Shown: positions 25,829 through 35,152 of the stretch, piece by piece | How positions within the stretch are numbered: position 1 is the stretch's first letter | How the letters are laid out: each line of letters starts with the position of its first letter | NCBI RefSeq assembly: GCF_050459865.1 | Contig: NZ_JBCMNM010000042.1 | Span: forward strand, 1-64,000 | Length of the DNA: 64,000 nucleotides | From: Rummeliibacillus pycnus_B | GTDB taxonomy: Bacteria > Bacillota > Bacilli > Bacillales_A > Planococcaceae | Reading direction: 5' to 3' | Notes under the pieces: model-generated | Databases searched by the model: none | What the model was told of the DNA's origin: nothing | Seen by the model: the letters and a program-made list of their open reading frames with translations, nothing else | Program-made: the position numbers and the translations under genes

Positions 25829-27400
25829 ATGAATCTTGAGGCATTTCTGCACAATCTCCATTTTGATATTGAAAAGGCAAGCGAGCCAAACTGGGAAGTG
25901 GATTGGGATGATGCACCGCTTAATTTTAAGCTCTATCGTGGCTTACCTGTGATTCCGCTTTCTTTAGAAGTACCGTTGACGCTTAAAGGGATGGAAGCAA
26001 CTGTAAAGCCTGACATAAGCAGAATCGGTCATTTTCTCTGGTATGTATTTGGTCTAACTCAATTTAGCGAGTCTGTAATGAACTTGAATTTCAGCGATCA
26101 AGCCATAGACCTAATGCAGTCGAAACGGCGGTTTGTTCCTTCCGGTGGGGCGCTGTATCCAAACGAATTGTACGTTTATTTGAAGATAGAGAATTTGCCT
26201 GCGGGTGTTTACCATTATGATGTTGCACATCATCGCTTAGTGTTACTGCGAGAAGGAAATTTCGATTCATATATATCCCGGGCACTTGGTAATCGCTGTG
26301 ACATATCCGATTGTTTTGGTACTGTTTTTGTATCGACAATGTTTTGGAAAAATTTTTTTAAATACAATAACTTTGCCTACCGCCTTCAAGGGTTGGATGC
26401 TGGTGTGCTGATTGGACAATTATTGGAAGTAGCGAAATCTTTTGGCTTCGCAACTGGGGTATACTTCCAATTTCTTGATAGAGCTATCAACCACCTGCTT
26501 GGGCTTTCCGAACAAGAGGAGAGTGTGTATGCGTTGATTCCCCTATCGGAGGAATCAACAAGCTGTTTCAACAGAAGTAACATAGAAGGGGATGACTCTG
26601 CCACTGAATTATGCCAAGAGTTGACAGCAATTCAGTCTACTCATTATGTCCAATCACGAAGGGTTACAGAGTTTCCGATGTTAACCAAGATGAATGAAGC
26701 GTCTTTGTTGGAATCAACGAGATCGTTTCGGCAGATCAAGGAGGAGCAAATAAATTGTGAGGGTCAAACGGTGACTCTGCCTTATGAGAAGCAATTATCG
26801 TATGATTTGGCGTCGGCCTGTCGAAAGCGATTTTCACCGGACATAGATTTCGTTTTGGAAAAGGTAAGTCAACTGCAGCTTGCCACACTGTTTAAGGGAG
26901 CGATGGATTCATTCTCGTATCAAAATGATTTGGATGGAGTAGAAAAGAAACAGAAGTCCCGTGTCTCAATTTACGGATGTTTGTATAATGTCGAGGGCAT
27001 TCCGAATGGTGCATATCACTATGACAGCTCTGCCCATGCGTTACGTCGAGTACAACTCGGAGATCAGCGATTACGGTTACAGCACGGAATGTCCGGAGGT
27101 AATGTGAATATGTTCCAAGTACCGCTTTGTCTACATGTGGCAGGGGACAAAAATCATTTCAAAACGGAAATGGGATACAGGGGATATCGCATCCAACAAA
27201 TGGAAGCGGGTATGCTGGTGCAAAGACTCCTGCTAGTCGCGTCAGCCCTCGGATTCGGAGGGCACCCACTCCTCGGGTTTGATGCGAACATCTGTGATGA
27301 GATTTACAAAATGAGTCCACAAGAAAAAACCAGCCTTATCCAAATCCCGACAGGTCCGTATCGACACCGTGCTTGGTTAAGTGGAAGTCTGCATAGTTAA
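25829..27400 (+). CDS. SagB-type azoline dehydrogenase (TOMM), double domain
   Basis: A 523-residue FMN-dependent oxidoreductase expected to oxidise thiazolines/oxazolines to thiazoles/oxazoles. Two nitroreductase-like halves are seen: residues ~30-250 (FVPSGGALYPNELYVYLK near 97, GVYHYD) and ~330-523 (SIYGCLYN, GAYHYDSSAHALRRV, MEAGMLVQRLLLVASALGFG, GHPLLGFD). The pairing of two halves is usual for the heterocycloanthracin branch. AGGAGGTAG lies ahead of ATG, 21 bases after the YcaO stop. It is the last gene of the locus; no exporter, protease or immunity gene follows before the right flanking repeat. Confidence 0.92.
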   Translation: MNLEAFLHNLHFDIEKASEPNWEVDWDDAPLNFKLYRGLPVIPLSLEVPLTLKGMEATVKPDISRIGHFLWYVFGLTQFSESVMNLNFSDQAIDLMQSKRRFVPSGGALYPNELYVYLKIENLPAGVYHYDVAHHRLVLLREGNFDSYISRALGNRCDISDCFGTVFVSTMFWKNFFKYNNFAYRLQGLDAGVLIGQLLEVAKSFGFATGVYFQFLDRAINHLLGLSEQEESVYALIPLSEESTSCFNRSNIEGDDSATELCQELTAIQSTHYVQSRRVTEFPMLTKMNEASLLESTRSFRQIKEEQINCEGQTVTLPYEKQLSYDLASACRKRFSPDIDFVLEKVSQLQLATLFKGAMDSFSYQNDLDGVEKKQKSRVSIYGCLYNVEGIPNGAYHYDSSAHALRRVQLGDQRLRLQHGMSGGNVNMFQVPLCLHVAGDKNHFKTEMGYRGYRIQQMEAGMLVQRLLLVASALGFGGHPLLGFDANICDEIYKMSPQEKTSLIQIPTGPYRHRAWLSGSLHS

Positions 27401-27495
27401 GTAAGTGGTAATGTGGAGTAGAGAGTACTATTGAGGGTAAAGATGTTAAAAATAACTGACATTGACGTAAAAGTAAAAAAAGATTGCAAAAGGAT

Positions 27496-27550
27496 AAAAT
27501 AAAAACCAGACCCTAGCCCTCAAGCTAAAGTCTGGTTTTTCTCGTCTTCA
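27496..27550. repeat. Right copy of the 55-bp direct repeat (terminator-like)
   Basis: Differs from 20754-20808 at two positions only (C for A in the loop, C for T in the T tract). It also serves as the terminator of the minus-strand RND pump gene, whose stop is 12 bases away, so the hairpin may originally belong to that gene. Confidence 0.88.
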
Positions 27551-27561
27551 CAGCAACGAGA

Positions 27562-30500
27562 TTAAGCAATTGTTGATTCTGATTCTTCGCTTTTTTCGAT
27601 AGTTACTTTCTTCATACGTTGTTTTTTCGATTTTCTAAAGTAAAGCAGTTCATATACACAAGGAATCACAATCAGGGTAAGTAGGGTAGCCATCGCTAAT
27701 CCACCGATAACCACAATTGCGAGACTTTGCGATACTAAACTTCCTGCTTCGGCTTTCTTCAACAATAATGGAAGCATAGCACAGATTGTAGCCACTGCTG
27801 TCATGAAGATAGGTCGCATTCTTGTAGCTGTTGCTTCGATTAATGCGTCGCGAATGATCATCGTACGTTCGTTTTGTTTAACGCGATCTAAAAGTACAAT
27901 AGCATTGGTAACAACGATACCGATCAGCATTAATGCACCTAAAAGGGCAGTAATATCCACTGAAATGCGACTGATGACGATACCTAAAATGGCGCCAATC
28001 GCAGCAAGTGGGAGAGAGCACAGAATGGCAATAGGTGTTTTAATCGACTTGAATGTAATGACCATAATCAAAAATACAATGCCGATTGATACTAGCATGA
28101 TAAGGAATAAATCGGTAAAATCACTTTGTTGATCGCTACTTGCTCCACCGACTAGTACCTTGATATTCTCTGGTACATCGATTCCTTTTTTCTCTTTTTT
28201 ATCTCCGAAAATCACTGTATTTACATCTTGTGAGATTTCAGATAGTTTTGCAGGATCAACAGTTGCTGTAACTCGAAGGTATGTTTTCCCGTCTTTATGG
28301 AATTGACTAGTTGACCGTTCTTCACTTTGTAATGTTGCAATGGATGATACCGGTACAAGGCCTGAATTAGTAAGCACTTTAATATTCTTTAAATCTTTAG
28401 GTGTTTTTGTATTTATGATAGGTTCTAGGAAGACTGTTTTTTGATTGTCATTTAAATTAATCGTGCCAATTGGTGTTTTATTTAACATGACACCTAACTG
28501 CTGTGCAACTTGTGTAGTGTTTCCTTTTGATGGATTAACCGTAAAGGAATACACGGTTTTCTTTTCTTCTTGATTGGTCGTTACTTTCTCGACACCCTTG
28601 ATATCTTGTACGTTATCTTTAATATTGGTTGCTACTTTTTCAAGTTCACCTACATTGTCACCAACAACATCAATTGTAATATTTGTATTTCCGCCACCCA
28701 TCATAAAGGAGGCTGCATTAACTTCTAAAGTGGCATCTGAATATTGATCTTTTTCTTTTTCTAACTCTTTGACTACCAGGTCTGTGTCCTTTTTATCGTC
28801 TAACAGAATACTGAAGCTTGCTTCTGTTGGAGAGCCTACAACGCCATATTGTGCATTTTCAGCAGAAGAGCCAACCTGTGTAAATACTTGTTTGACATTA
28901 TCCATTTTTTGAATAGATGATTCAAGTTCAATTGACTTATCCTTTACTTTTTCAAATGGTGTATCATTCGGGTAAGTGAGCTTTGCTGTGACAAAATCTG
29001 CAGAAGAGTTGTCAACTGCACCTTTTGGAATCATAAAGTAAATGCCAATGGATCCGATAAAACAGAATACGGAAATCGTGAAGATTATCCATTTATGGTT
29101 TAAAGACCAATTCACGATTTTAGGGAAACGAACAGCTGGTTTATGTTCCGGAAGCTTTGTATTTTTTAATAACCCGGCACTCATTAATGGTACAACAGTT
29201 AATGCAACGAGCAATGAAGCAAGTAAAGAATAGGTAACCGTTAACGCGAATGGCAGAAGGAATTCTTGAAGTCCACCACTCAATAGACTCATAGGTAGAA
29301 AAACGGCAACTGTAGTTAGGGTAGAAGCAGTAATCGCTACGCCTACTTGCTTCGTTGCATCAATTACCATTTTTACAGAGAATTTCTCTGTCTGCATTTT
29401 ACGGAAAATATTTTCTATCACGACAATACTATCATCTACTAGACGTCCAACAGCAACAGCAACACCGCCGAGCGTTAGAATATTCAATGTTACACCAGAC
29501 CTTGATAGGAGGAAGAGGGTGAAACAAAGTGACAAAGGAATTGATACAACCGTGATTAAAGTAGTTCGGATATTACGTAAGAAGAGCATAATGACAATCG
29601 TAGCAAACAGTGCCCCAATAAGCACTTCTTTAATCATCGTATGAACAGAATTTTCTACCATATCAGCAGAGGAAACATAAATAACAGATTCCTGCTGATC
29701 ATATTCTTTATTGATTTCTTTTGTGACTTTTTCAACTTCTTTGCTAATCGCCACCGCATTCGATTTACTGTCTTTTGTGACGCTAATGTTTAAGCTATCT
29801 TTTCCATTAAAACGGCTGATGAAATTAGCATCTGTTGCTTCTTTAATCGTTGCGATATCGCCAAGTTTAACGCCAGGTGCTACAGTTAAACCTTTTAATT
29901 TTTTTATGCTTGTAACATCACCGATGACTTTGATATTACTTGTTTTGCCATCAATATTTTTTTCACCGACAGCTAAAGCCGTGTTTTGTCCCTGAAGAAT
30001 TCCCATTACAGATTGAAGAGAGACATGTTTTTCCGCCAATTTTTTTTCATCCAAACGGACAGAAATGATGGAATCAGTAATCCCGTAAACATCTACATGG
30101 GAAACCCCTTTGATTTCCTGATATCGAGATTGAAGCTCTTCACGTGCAAATTCCTTGTTTTCATCCGTCAAACCATCTTTAAAGGTAACGGCAATGTTGA
30201 CAATTGGAATCATCGAAGTATTCAGCTGTGAAATGATTGGCTTTGAGATATTGGAAGGTAAAGTGACTTTACTAATTGCCTCAACTACATCTTGTTTCGC
30301 TTGTTTCATATCATAGCCTGATTCGAAGTTCAGATCTATTTTTGAAAATCCATCTCCAGTCGTTGAATAGACGGATTTTTTTCCATTTAAGCCTTTAACG
30401 GCATGTTCAATGGGATCAGTGACTTCGGATTCCATTGTTTTGGAGTCCGTTCCTTGGCCCATCGAAATAATGGTAACTTGCGGATTATCCGCAGTGGGTA

Positions 30501-30612
30501 AAAATTCCATAGGCAGTCTATAATAACTAACAACACCGATAATTAATATGAGAACGGTTAAAAAGGCGACTGCAGGCTTGTTACCAAAAGCCCATTTGGT
30601 AATACTCGACAT
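27562..30612 (-). CDS. RND-family efflux permease, SwrC/AcrB-like
   Basis: About 1016 residues from ATG 30612 (MSSITKWAFGNKPAVAFLTV), chosen because AGGAGGAG lies 8 bases upstream; an 11-codon longer frame has no such site. The family layout is clear: TM1, a large extracytoplasmic porter loop, TM2-6 with GGVAVAVGRLVDDSIVVIENIF-type TM4, a second loop, and TM7-12 with a TM10-12 bundle (LLGALMLIGIVVTNAIVLLD). In bacilli the SwrC/YerP type exports surfactants and lipophilic drugs by proton exchange. No membrane-fusion or outer-membrane partner is encoded, as usual in Gram-positives. It converges on the TOMM genes but is separated by a terminator, so co-function as peptide exporter is speculative. 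Confidence 0.93.
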   Translation of the reverse strand: MSSITKWAFGNKPAVAFLTVLILIIGVVSYYRLPMEFLPTADNPQVTIISMGQGTDSKTMESEVTDPIEHAVKGLNGKKSVYSTTGDGFSKIDLNFESGYDMKQAKQDVVEAISKVTLPSNISKPIISQLNTSMIPIVNIAVTFKDGLTDENKEFAREELQSRYQEIKGVSHVDVYGITDSIISVRLDEKKLAEKHVSLQSVMGILQGQNTALAVGEKNIDGKTSNIKVIGDVTSIKKLKGLTVAPGVKLGDIATIKEATDANFISRFNGKDSLNISVTKDSKSNAVAISKEVEKVTKEINKEYDQQESVIYVSSADMVENSVHTMIKEVLIGALFATIVIMLFLRNIRTTLITVVSIPLSLCFTLFLLSRSGVTLNILTLGGVAVAVGRLVDDSIVVIENIFRKMQTEKFSVKMVIDATKQVGVAITASTLTTVAVFLPMSLLSGGLQEFLLPFALTVTYSLLASLLVALTVVPLMSAGLLKNTKLPEHKPAVRFPKIVNWSLNHKWIIFTISVFCFIGSIGIYFMIPKGAVDNSSADFVTAKLTYPNDTPFEKVKDKSIELESSIQKMDNVKQVFTQVGSSAENAQYGVVGSPTEASFSILLDDKKDTDLVVKELEKEKDQYSDATLEVNAASFMMGGGNTNITIDVVGDNVGELEKVATNIKDNVQDIKGVEKVTTNQEEKKTVYSFTVNPSKGNTTQVAQQLGVMLNKTPIGTINLNDNQKTVFLEPIINTKTPKDLKNIKVLTNSGLVPVSSIATLQSEERSTSQFHKDGKTYLRVTATVDPAKLSEISQDVNTVIFGDKKEKKGIDVPENIKVLVGGASSDQQSDFTDLFLIMLVSIGIVFLIMVITFKSIKTPIAILCSLPLAAIGAILGIVISRISVDITALLGALMLIGIVVTNAIVLLDRVKQNERTMIIRDALIEATATRMRPIFMTAVATICAMLPLLLKKAEAGSLVSQSLAIVVIGGLAMATLLTLIVIPCVYELLYFRKSKKQRMKKVTIEKSEESESTIA

Positions 30613-30645
30613 TATAAAATCTCCTCCTAAAAACAAATTAAACAC

Positions 30646-31224
30646 GAAATAAAATATACGAATAATACATACTGAAATATTACACTTTTTTGAAAATTAT
30701 AATTCCATTAAAACCATTTACTCCCTTCTTTTGATTTCCCTTCCCTTTTATTGTAAGAAATATGTAAATATTCTATATCGGCCCTGGTGCTTATTTTATC
30801 TAAGACCTGAGACGTAGATGTACTAAGGGAAAGAAATAAATGAATATGAGAAAACATCGTAAGACCAAACTCAAAAAATGCCGTGTCCCATATAACAGAA
30901 TCGCTCATACTCTGGAAAATAAGGAATGAGCGGATTGTTTCTGTCAAGTAATAGAAGCAATGGAGATTGTTACTTGCTTTCTTTATATCCTTTTTAATTT
31001 TAACTAAAATTAGGGATTTGTATACTACATTTGTTAAAAATTACATTTTGTTAAAAGAAACTAGGTAATTTTGATAAATTTTACATTATGAACAATACTT
31101 TTGGTTAGGATGTGAAGGTGCGCTTTAAATAGATAATGTCCTATTTAACTACTATCAGGGATTTTCCGCATTCTTTTTTTGTGATACGATAAATGAAGTT
31201 TAAGCTGGATACACGATACACCTT
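30646..31224. other. Divergent intergenic region between RND pump and kinase
   Basis: About 580 AT-rich bases with the promoters of both genes. A 79-codon minus frame (30708-30947) shows no family features or ribosome binding site and is not called. No regulator gene of the pump is present. Confidence 0.4.
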
Positions 31225-31242
31225 TTGGAGGGTACTGGTACT

Positions 31243-32091
31243 ATGAAAAAAGTCGCGGTAATACAGGATTTATCATCGTTTGGAAGATGCTCATTAACAG
31301 CTGCTATTCCGGTTCTTTCGGTAATGGGCGTGCAGGCATGTCCTTTGCCGACTGCTATATTGTCTGCACAAACTGGTTATCCAAGCTTTTTTTGCGAAGA
31401 TTTTACGGATAAAATGCACTATTTTGAGGATGAATGGAGCAAGATGGATGTAACGTTTGACGGCATCTACACCGGCTTTGTTACGGGTCGAGAGCAAATT
31501 AATAATATTTTTCGTTTTTTAGATACATTTCAAACAACAGAAACACGCTTACTTGTTGATCCAGTAATGGGTGATATGGGGCAGGCCTATAAGCTTTTTA
31601 CAGATGAATTGCTCGAACGAATGAGGGAACTTGTGAAGTGCGCCAATGTGATAACACCGAACGTTACGGAATGTTGTCTATTAACTGGGCTATCTTATGA
31701 CAAGCTACATAGTTATACTAATGAAAAAGACTTCATTCAAGCAATTGAAGAAGCCGGAAATGTTTTGCAGCGTGAAACGGGTGCCCAAGTCATTATCACG
31801 GGAGTTAATCCGCCGACAACCCATTCGGATGAGCAGTTTATCGGTAATATGTATTTGGATGGAAGTAGAACATTTTATGATGCAAAGCCGTACAATGGTA
31901 AAAGCTATTCTGGTACAGGAGACTTATTTGCATCGGTCATTATGGGAGGCATGATGCGTGGGGAGGATTTAAGAAAATCGGTCCAACTTGCAGAAAGTTT
32001 TCTAACTGCAGCAATCCAAGATACTTCCTTGGAGCAAACTCCGAAAGAAGCCGGCGTTAACTTTGAAAAATATTTGAAGATGTTGTTTTAA
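31243..32091 (+). CDS. Pyridoxamine/pyridoxal kinase (PdxK/PdxY-like)
   Basis: A 282-residue ribokinase-superfamily enzyme that phosphorylates B6 vitamers with ATP for PLP salvage. It begins KKVAVIQDLSSFGRCSLTAA, has the Firmicute pyridoxamine-kinase segment PLPTAILSAQTGYPSFF, DPVMGDMGQAY near residue 108, and ITPNVTECCLLTG, and ends with the anion-hole motif SYSGTGDLFASVIMGG, whose GTGD carries the catalytic Asp. ATG 31243 is preferred to TTG 31225, which would overlap the GGAGGG ribosome binding site. Single gene with its own terminator. ThiD-type hydroxymethylpyrimidine kinase is the main alternative but the SSFGRCS start argues against it. Confidence 0.88.
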   Translation: MKKVAVIQDLSSFGRCSLTAAIPVLSVMGVQACPLPTAILSAQTGYPSFFCEDFTDKMHYFEDEWSKMDVTFDGIYTGFVTGREQINNIFRFLDTFQTTETRLLVDPVMGDMGQAYKLFTDELLERMRELVKCANVITPNVTECCLLTGLSYDKLHSYTNEKDFIQAIEEAGNVLQRETGAQVIITGVNPPTTHSDEQFIGNMYLDGSRTFYDAKPYNGKSYSGTGDLFASVIMGGMMRGEDLRKSVQLAESFLTAAIQDTSLEQTPKEAGVNFEKYLKMLF

Positions 32092-32120
32092 AAGAAGAAA
32101 CTTCAAACAAGGAAGTTAAA

Positions 32121-32175
32121 AAAAACACCACTAGGTTGAATTGAGTAATCAATCTAGTGGTGTTTTGATTTTTTT
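32121..32175 (+). terminator. Rho-independent terminator after the kinase
   Basis: AACACCACTAG-TTGA pairs with TCAA-CTAGTGGTGTT around an ATTGAGTAA-type loop, followed by T-rich sequence. Confidence 0.92.
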
Positions 32176-32641
32176 CTTTATATAGAGTGAATCGATTTCA
32201 TCATATATAAAAAGTAAATACCTACGGAAATAAATTTTTTGTTTTTTTAGACGACTTGTTGTTGATTTAAATATGCGTAAATACAGTCTACTGCTGATTT
32301 TGATGCATTATTATCTATTTCTATATAATAATAAGTTAATGAAATTTATTGAATACTATAATATCTATGATATAGGGATGAATAATATTTTCACCCAAGA
32401 GAGAGCTATGTAAGCGATAATAGATGGGCATAAACAATATTCGCTATATTGTTCTAAATTTTTTGAAAATTATATTTATTTTTTGCGAGATTTGAAATAT
32501 AATAGTTGAAAGAGCTTCGTTAAATGATGTGAGGTGTTGCCATCCATTGTTGAGCAATTCCATAAAGTGGATGAGTTAAGTAATACTTTATTCAACGTAT
32601 TACTCTAGTTAAGCATAATAACATAACGTGCGGATGATTGT
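32176..32641. other. AT-rich stretch before the riboswitch
   Basis: About 460 bases with no gene. The promoter of the riboswitch transcript should lie in the right half; TTGAAATATAATAG near 32490 contains a TATAAT-like -10, without a clear -35. Confidence 0.35.
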
Positions 32642-32809
32642 ATTGGGAGAGAGTGGAGTAAATCACCACCGAAGGAGCAAATTTCAAAAAATCCATTGAA
32701 GTAAATCTCTCAGGTAAAAGTACCAATATAGGACGCAACTCTGGAGAGTGCAAATACATTGCCACCAAAGGGGACCCGTAAAATTTGTGGGAGAAACTTT
32801 CAGGTAAAA
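32642..32809 (+). promoter_or_regulatory. Tandem glycine riboswitch
   Basis: Two glycine aptamers in series. The first runs from GGGAGAGAGTGG through CACCACCGAAGGAGCAA to CTCTCAGGTAAAAGTACC. The second has GGACGCAACTCTGGAGAG, GCCACCAAAGGGGAC and TTTCAGGTAAAAGGACAG. These are the conserved cores seen in the B. subtilis gcvT riboswitch. The 3' edge of the second aptamer (GGACAGAG) is also the 5' arm of a terminator, so glycine binding should prevent termination (ON switch), as in gcvT. It controls an amino-acid permease rather than the glycine cleavage genes. Confidence 0.95.
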
Positions 32810-32848
32810 GGACAGAGAAGGTAAATAAGCCTTCCTCTGTCCTTTTTT
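32810..32848 (+). terminator. Riboswitch expression-platform terminator
   Basis: GGACAGAG(G)AAGG pairs with CCTTCCTCTGTCC around TAAATAAG, followed by six T. It lies 160 bases before the permease start and overlaps the end of the second glycine aptamer. Confidence 0.92.
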
Positions 32849-33009
32849 GTTGAAAAGAAGGAGGAATTACTTTTAGTTAATTTAAATAAGTCGTGAAATT
32901 CTTGGTTTTATAGAAGAAGTGGCCAGATATAACACTTAATGGTCAACTAGTTAAACGGATTAATATCGATAAAAGTTTGCTAAACTCTAAAAGTAGAGAG
33001 GAAGATTTT

Positions 33010-34419
33010 ATGCAGCAACAACAACTAGAAAGAGGTCTAAAAAACAGACACGTACAACTTATTGCTATTGGTGGTGCTATTGGAACAGGGTTATTTCTTG
33101 GTGCTGGTAAGTCAATTCACTTAGCTGGGCCATCTATTTTATTTGCATACTTGATTACAGGCATTATTTGCTTTTTAATCATGCGTGCGCTTGGAGAACT
33201 ACTATTATCCAATTTGAACTATCATTCTTTTGTAGATTTTGTAAAAGAGTATTTAGGTGATATGGCTGCATTTATAACTGGGTGGACCTATTGGTTCTGC
33301 TGGATTTCCATTGCAATGGCTGACTTAACCGCAGTAGGCATTTATACCGAGTATTGGTTCCCTGCTATACCACAGTGGATGCCTGGTTTAATTGCGCTAG
33401 TTATCTTGTTATGTATGAATCTTGCCACTGTAAAACTTTTTGGTGAAATGGAATTCTGGTTTGCGTTAATTAAAGTCATCGCGATTATATCGCTCATTAT
33501 TGTCGGGGTTGTTATGATAATAAAAGGTTTCTCTACTCATTCGGGTGCTGCTAGTTTCACGAATCTTTGGAGTCACGGAGGTATGTTCCCGAATGGTATA
33601 AATGGATTTATCCTCTCATTCCAGATGGTCGTATTTGCGTTTGTTGGCATTGAACTTGTAGGACTTACAGCAGGTGAAACTGAAAATCCAGAAAAAGTAA
33701 TACCAAAAGCAATCAATAACATTCCAATTCGTGTATTAATTTTCTATATTGGTGCACTTATTGTCATTATGGGTGTTTATCCATGGAACGCAATCGATCC
33801 TTCGAAAAGTCCATTCGTTCAAGTTTTTGTGGCAGTTGGTGTCGCTGCCGCAGCTGGAATCATCAATTTTGTTGTACTAACATCGGCAGCTTCAGCATGT
33901 AACAGCGCCATTTTTAGTACAAGCCGAATGGTTTATTCACTTGCAAAAGAAAAAGATGCACCAGAAAAATTTGCTAAACTTAGTAAAAATAAAGTACCTT
34001 CTAATGCTTTGTTCTTTTCAAGTGCTGTCATTTTAATCTCTGTTATATTGAATTACTTTATACCAGAAGGTGTATTCACACTGGTTACCAGTGTTTCGAC
34101 AGTATGTTTTATCTTTATTTGGGGAATTACGGTCATCGCTCATTTGAAATATCGTAAAACAAGACCGGAATTAGCAAAAATGAACAAATTTAAAATGCCG
34201 TTATATCCATTTGCTAATTACTTAATCCTTGCTTTTCTTGCGTTCGTCCTTGTCGTACTTGCTATTGCGGAGGATACTCGAGTTGCCTTATTCGTAACGC
34301 CTGTTTGGTTTATCATGCTGATTGCTATTTATAAGACTAGAAAAGCAAAAATGAATCAGACAGATCAAACAATCGAGGAAACTTTAGAAGAAAACAGTGG
34401 TTCAACAGTTAATAATTAA
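33010..34419 (+). CDS. APC-family amino-acid permease, probably glycine/alanine/serine (CycA-like)
   Basis: About 469 residues with 12 predicted membrane segments. ATG 33010 (MQQQQLERGLKNRHVQLIAI) follows AGAGAGGAAG; an 11-codon longer TTG frame is less likely. GGAIGTGLFLGAGKSI in TM1, YLITGIICFLIMRALGEL in TM2 and FVGIELVGLTAGETENPEKVIPKAIN in the middle are diagnostic of the amino-acid transporter branch with CycA, AnsP and GabP. The glycine ON riboswitch ahead points to glycine (or D-Ala/D-Ser/Ala) as substrate. A switch that turns expression on at high glycine would suit an exporter/overflow or catabolic importer; direction cannot be told from sequence. Confidence 0.9.
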   Translation: MQQQQLERGLKNRHVQLIAIGGAIGTGLFLGAGKSIHLAGPSILFAYLITGIICFLIMRALGELLLSNLNYHSFVDFVKEYLGDMAAFITGWTYWFCWISIAMADLTAVGIYTEYWFPAIPQWMPGLIALVILLCMNLATVKLFGEMEFWFALIKVIAIISLIIVGVVMIIKGFSTHSGAASFTNLWSHGGMFPNGINGFILSFQMVVFAFVGIELVGLTAGETENPEKVIPKAINNIPIRVLIFYIGALIVIMGVYPWNAIDPSKSPFVQVFVAVGVAAAAGIINFVVLTSAASACNSAIFSTSRMVYSLAKEKDAPEKFAKLSKNKVPSNALFFSSAVILISVILNYFIPEGVFTLVTSVSTVCFIFIWGITVIAHLKYRKTRPELAKMNKFKMPLYPFANYLILAFLAFVLVVLAIAEDTRVALFVTPVWFIMLIAIYKTRKAKMNQTDQTIEETLEENSGSTVNN

Positions 34420-34435
34420 GAGTTTATTAAAAAAT

Positions 34436-34498
34436 ACTCTCAGGTAATAGGACAGGGAAGGGGATTAGGTTAAAGCTACCCCCTTCTGTCCTTTTTTT
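34436..34498 (+). terminator. Terminator carrying the 3' end of a second glycine riboswitch
   Basis: ACTCTCAGGTAATAGGACAG matches the 3' end of the glycine aptamer and expression platform upstream (TTTCAGGTAAAAGGACAG). GGACAGGGAAGGGG then pairs with CCCCCTTCTGTCC, with seven T. It works as terminator for the permease, but its origin looks like a truncated copy of the riboswitch. Confidence 0.85.
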
Positions 34499-34860
34499 GC
34501 GTGCAAAGAAAGTATGTATGATCCGAACCTTTTTACAATTCCATCGATTAAATGACACTCATCCCCAATTGACCATCAACATATGATACGCATTACCAAG
34601 ACAATTTAAGTTGTAAGGACTTTGATTGCATCGGAATCTGCTAGCAGCATAATTGCTGTTACCTTAGTAAGGAATCAACAAAAGATTCTATGAATTGAAA
34701 TCATGGTTATGAAGAATTGGCGATAAATTAAATCCTTCAACAGTGTAATGGTGTTTACAGATGCTCGGACAGTATTAAAAAAAATGCAAACAATAAAGGG
34801 TTTAGTCAGGGATAGGAAGAACTTTCCATAAACTTTAACGTCTTATATAAAAATAACTTA
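34499..34860. other. Spacer with no recognised element
   Basis: About 360 bases of mixed composition. No frame longer than ~30 codons with a start signal, no repeat shared with the rest of the window; possibly decayed coding DNA. Confidence 0.4.
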
Positions 34861-34866
34861 AAAGGG

Positions 34867-35076
34867 GTGAGTTGTGGAAAAATGGGGTTTTGGTATTTTT
34901 TAATCTTATTTTTAGGACTGTTTTTGATGATGAAAGGGCTATTTATTAAAAAGCCACCTTTGTTAATTAAAAAAATTGGTTTTGTGTTTGTCGGACTATT
35001 ATGTATTTCATTCTCAATATTTATGTTTTCATCAGGAAGTGCAGAAATAATTTCAGATTTACTAAATTTGGATTAA
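34867..35076 (+). CDS. Small two-helix membrane protein
   Basis: A 64-69-residue protein: GFWYFLILFLGLFLMMKGLF, a basic loop IKKPPLLIKKIG, then FVFVGLLCISFSIFMFS and an acidic end. It is predicted to be an inner-membrane hairpin with the loop inside. The start is uncertain: GTG 34867 touches the AAAAGGGG site, ATG 34882 lies 15 bases past it. Family unknown. A perfect bidirectional terminator follows. Confidence 0.6.
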   Translation: MSCGKMGFWYFLILFLGLFLMMKGLFIKKPPLLIKKIGFVFVGLLCISFSIFMFSSGSAEIISDLLNLD

Positions 35077-35078
35077 AA

Positions 35079-35119
35079 AAATAATACGCGTATTCATTTC
35101 GAATACGCGTATTATTTTT
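35079..35119. terminator. Bidirectional terminator
   Basis: AATAATACGCGTATTC pairs perfectly with GAATACGCGTATTATT around ATTTC; A and T tracts on both sides serve the small membrane gene (+) and the ECF gene (-). Confidence 0.93.
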
Positions 35120-35152
35120 GAAAAATCAACAATCAAGTTAAAGCGAACTTGA

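Noticed and set aside
27562..30612. RND pump as dedicated TOMM exporter
   Set aside because: It is on the other strand beyond the flanking repeat and of a common chromosomal type; kept only as a speculative remark.
30708..30947. 79-codon minus-strand frame behind the RND promoter
   Set aside because: Mixed low-quality composition, no ribosome binding site, no recognised domain; could hide a decayed gene but not supportable.
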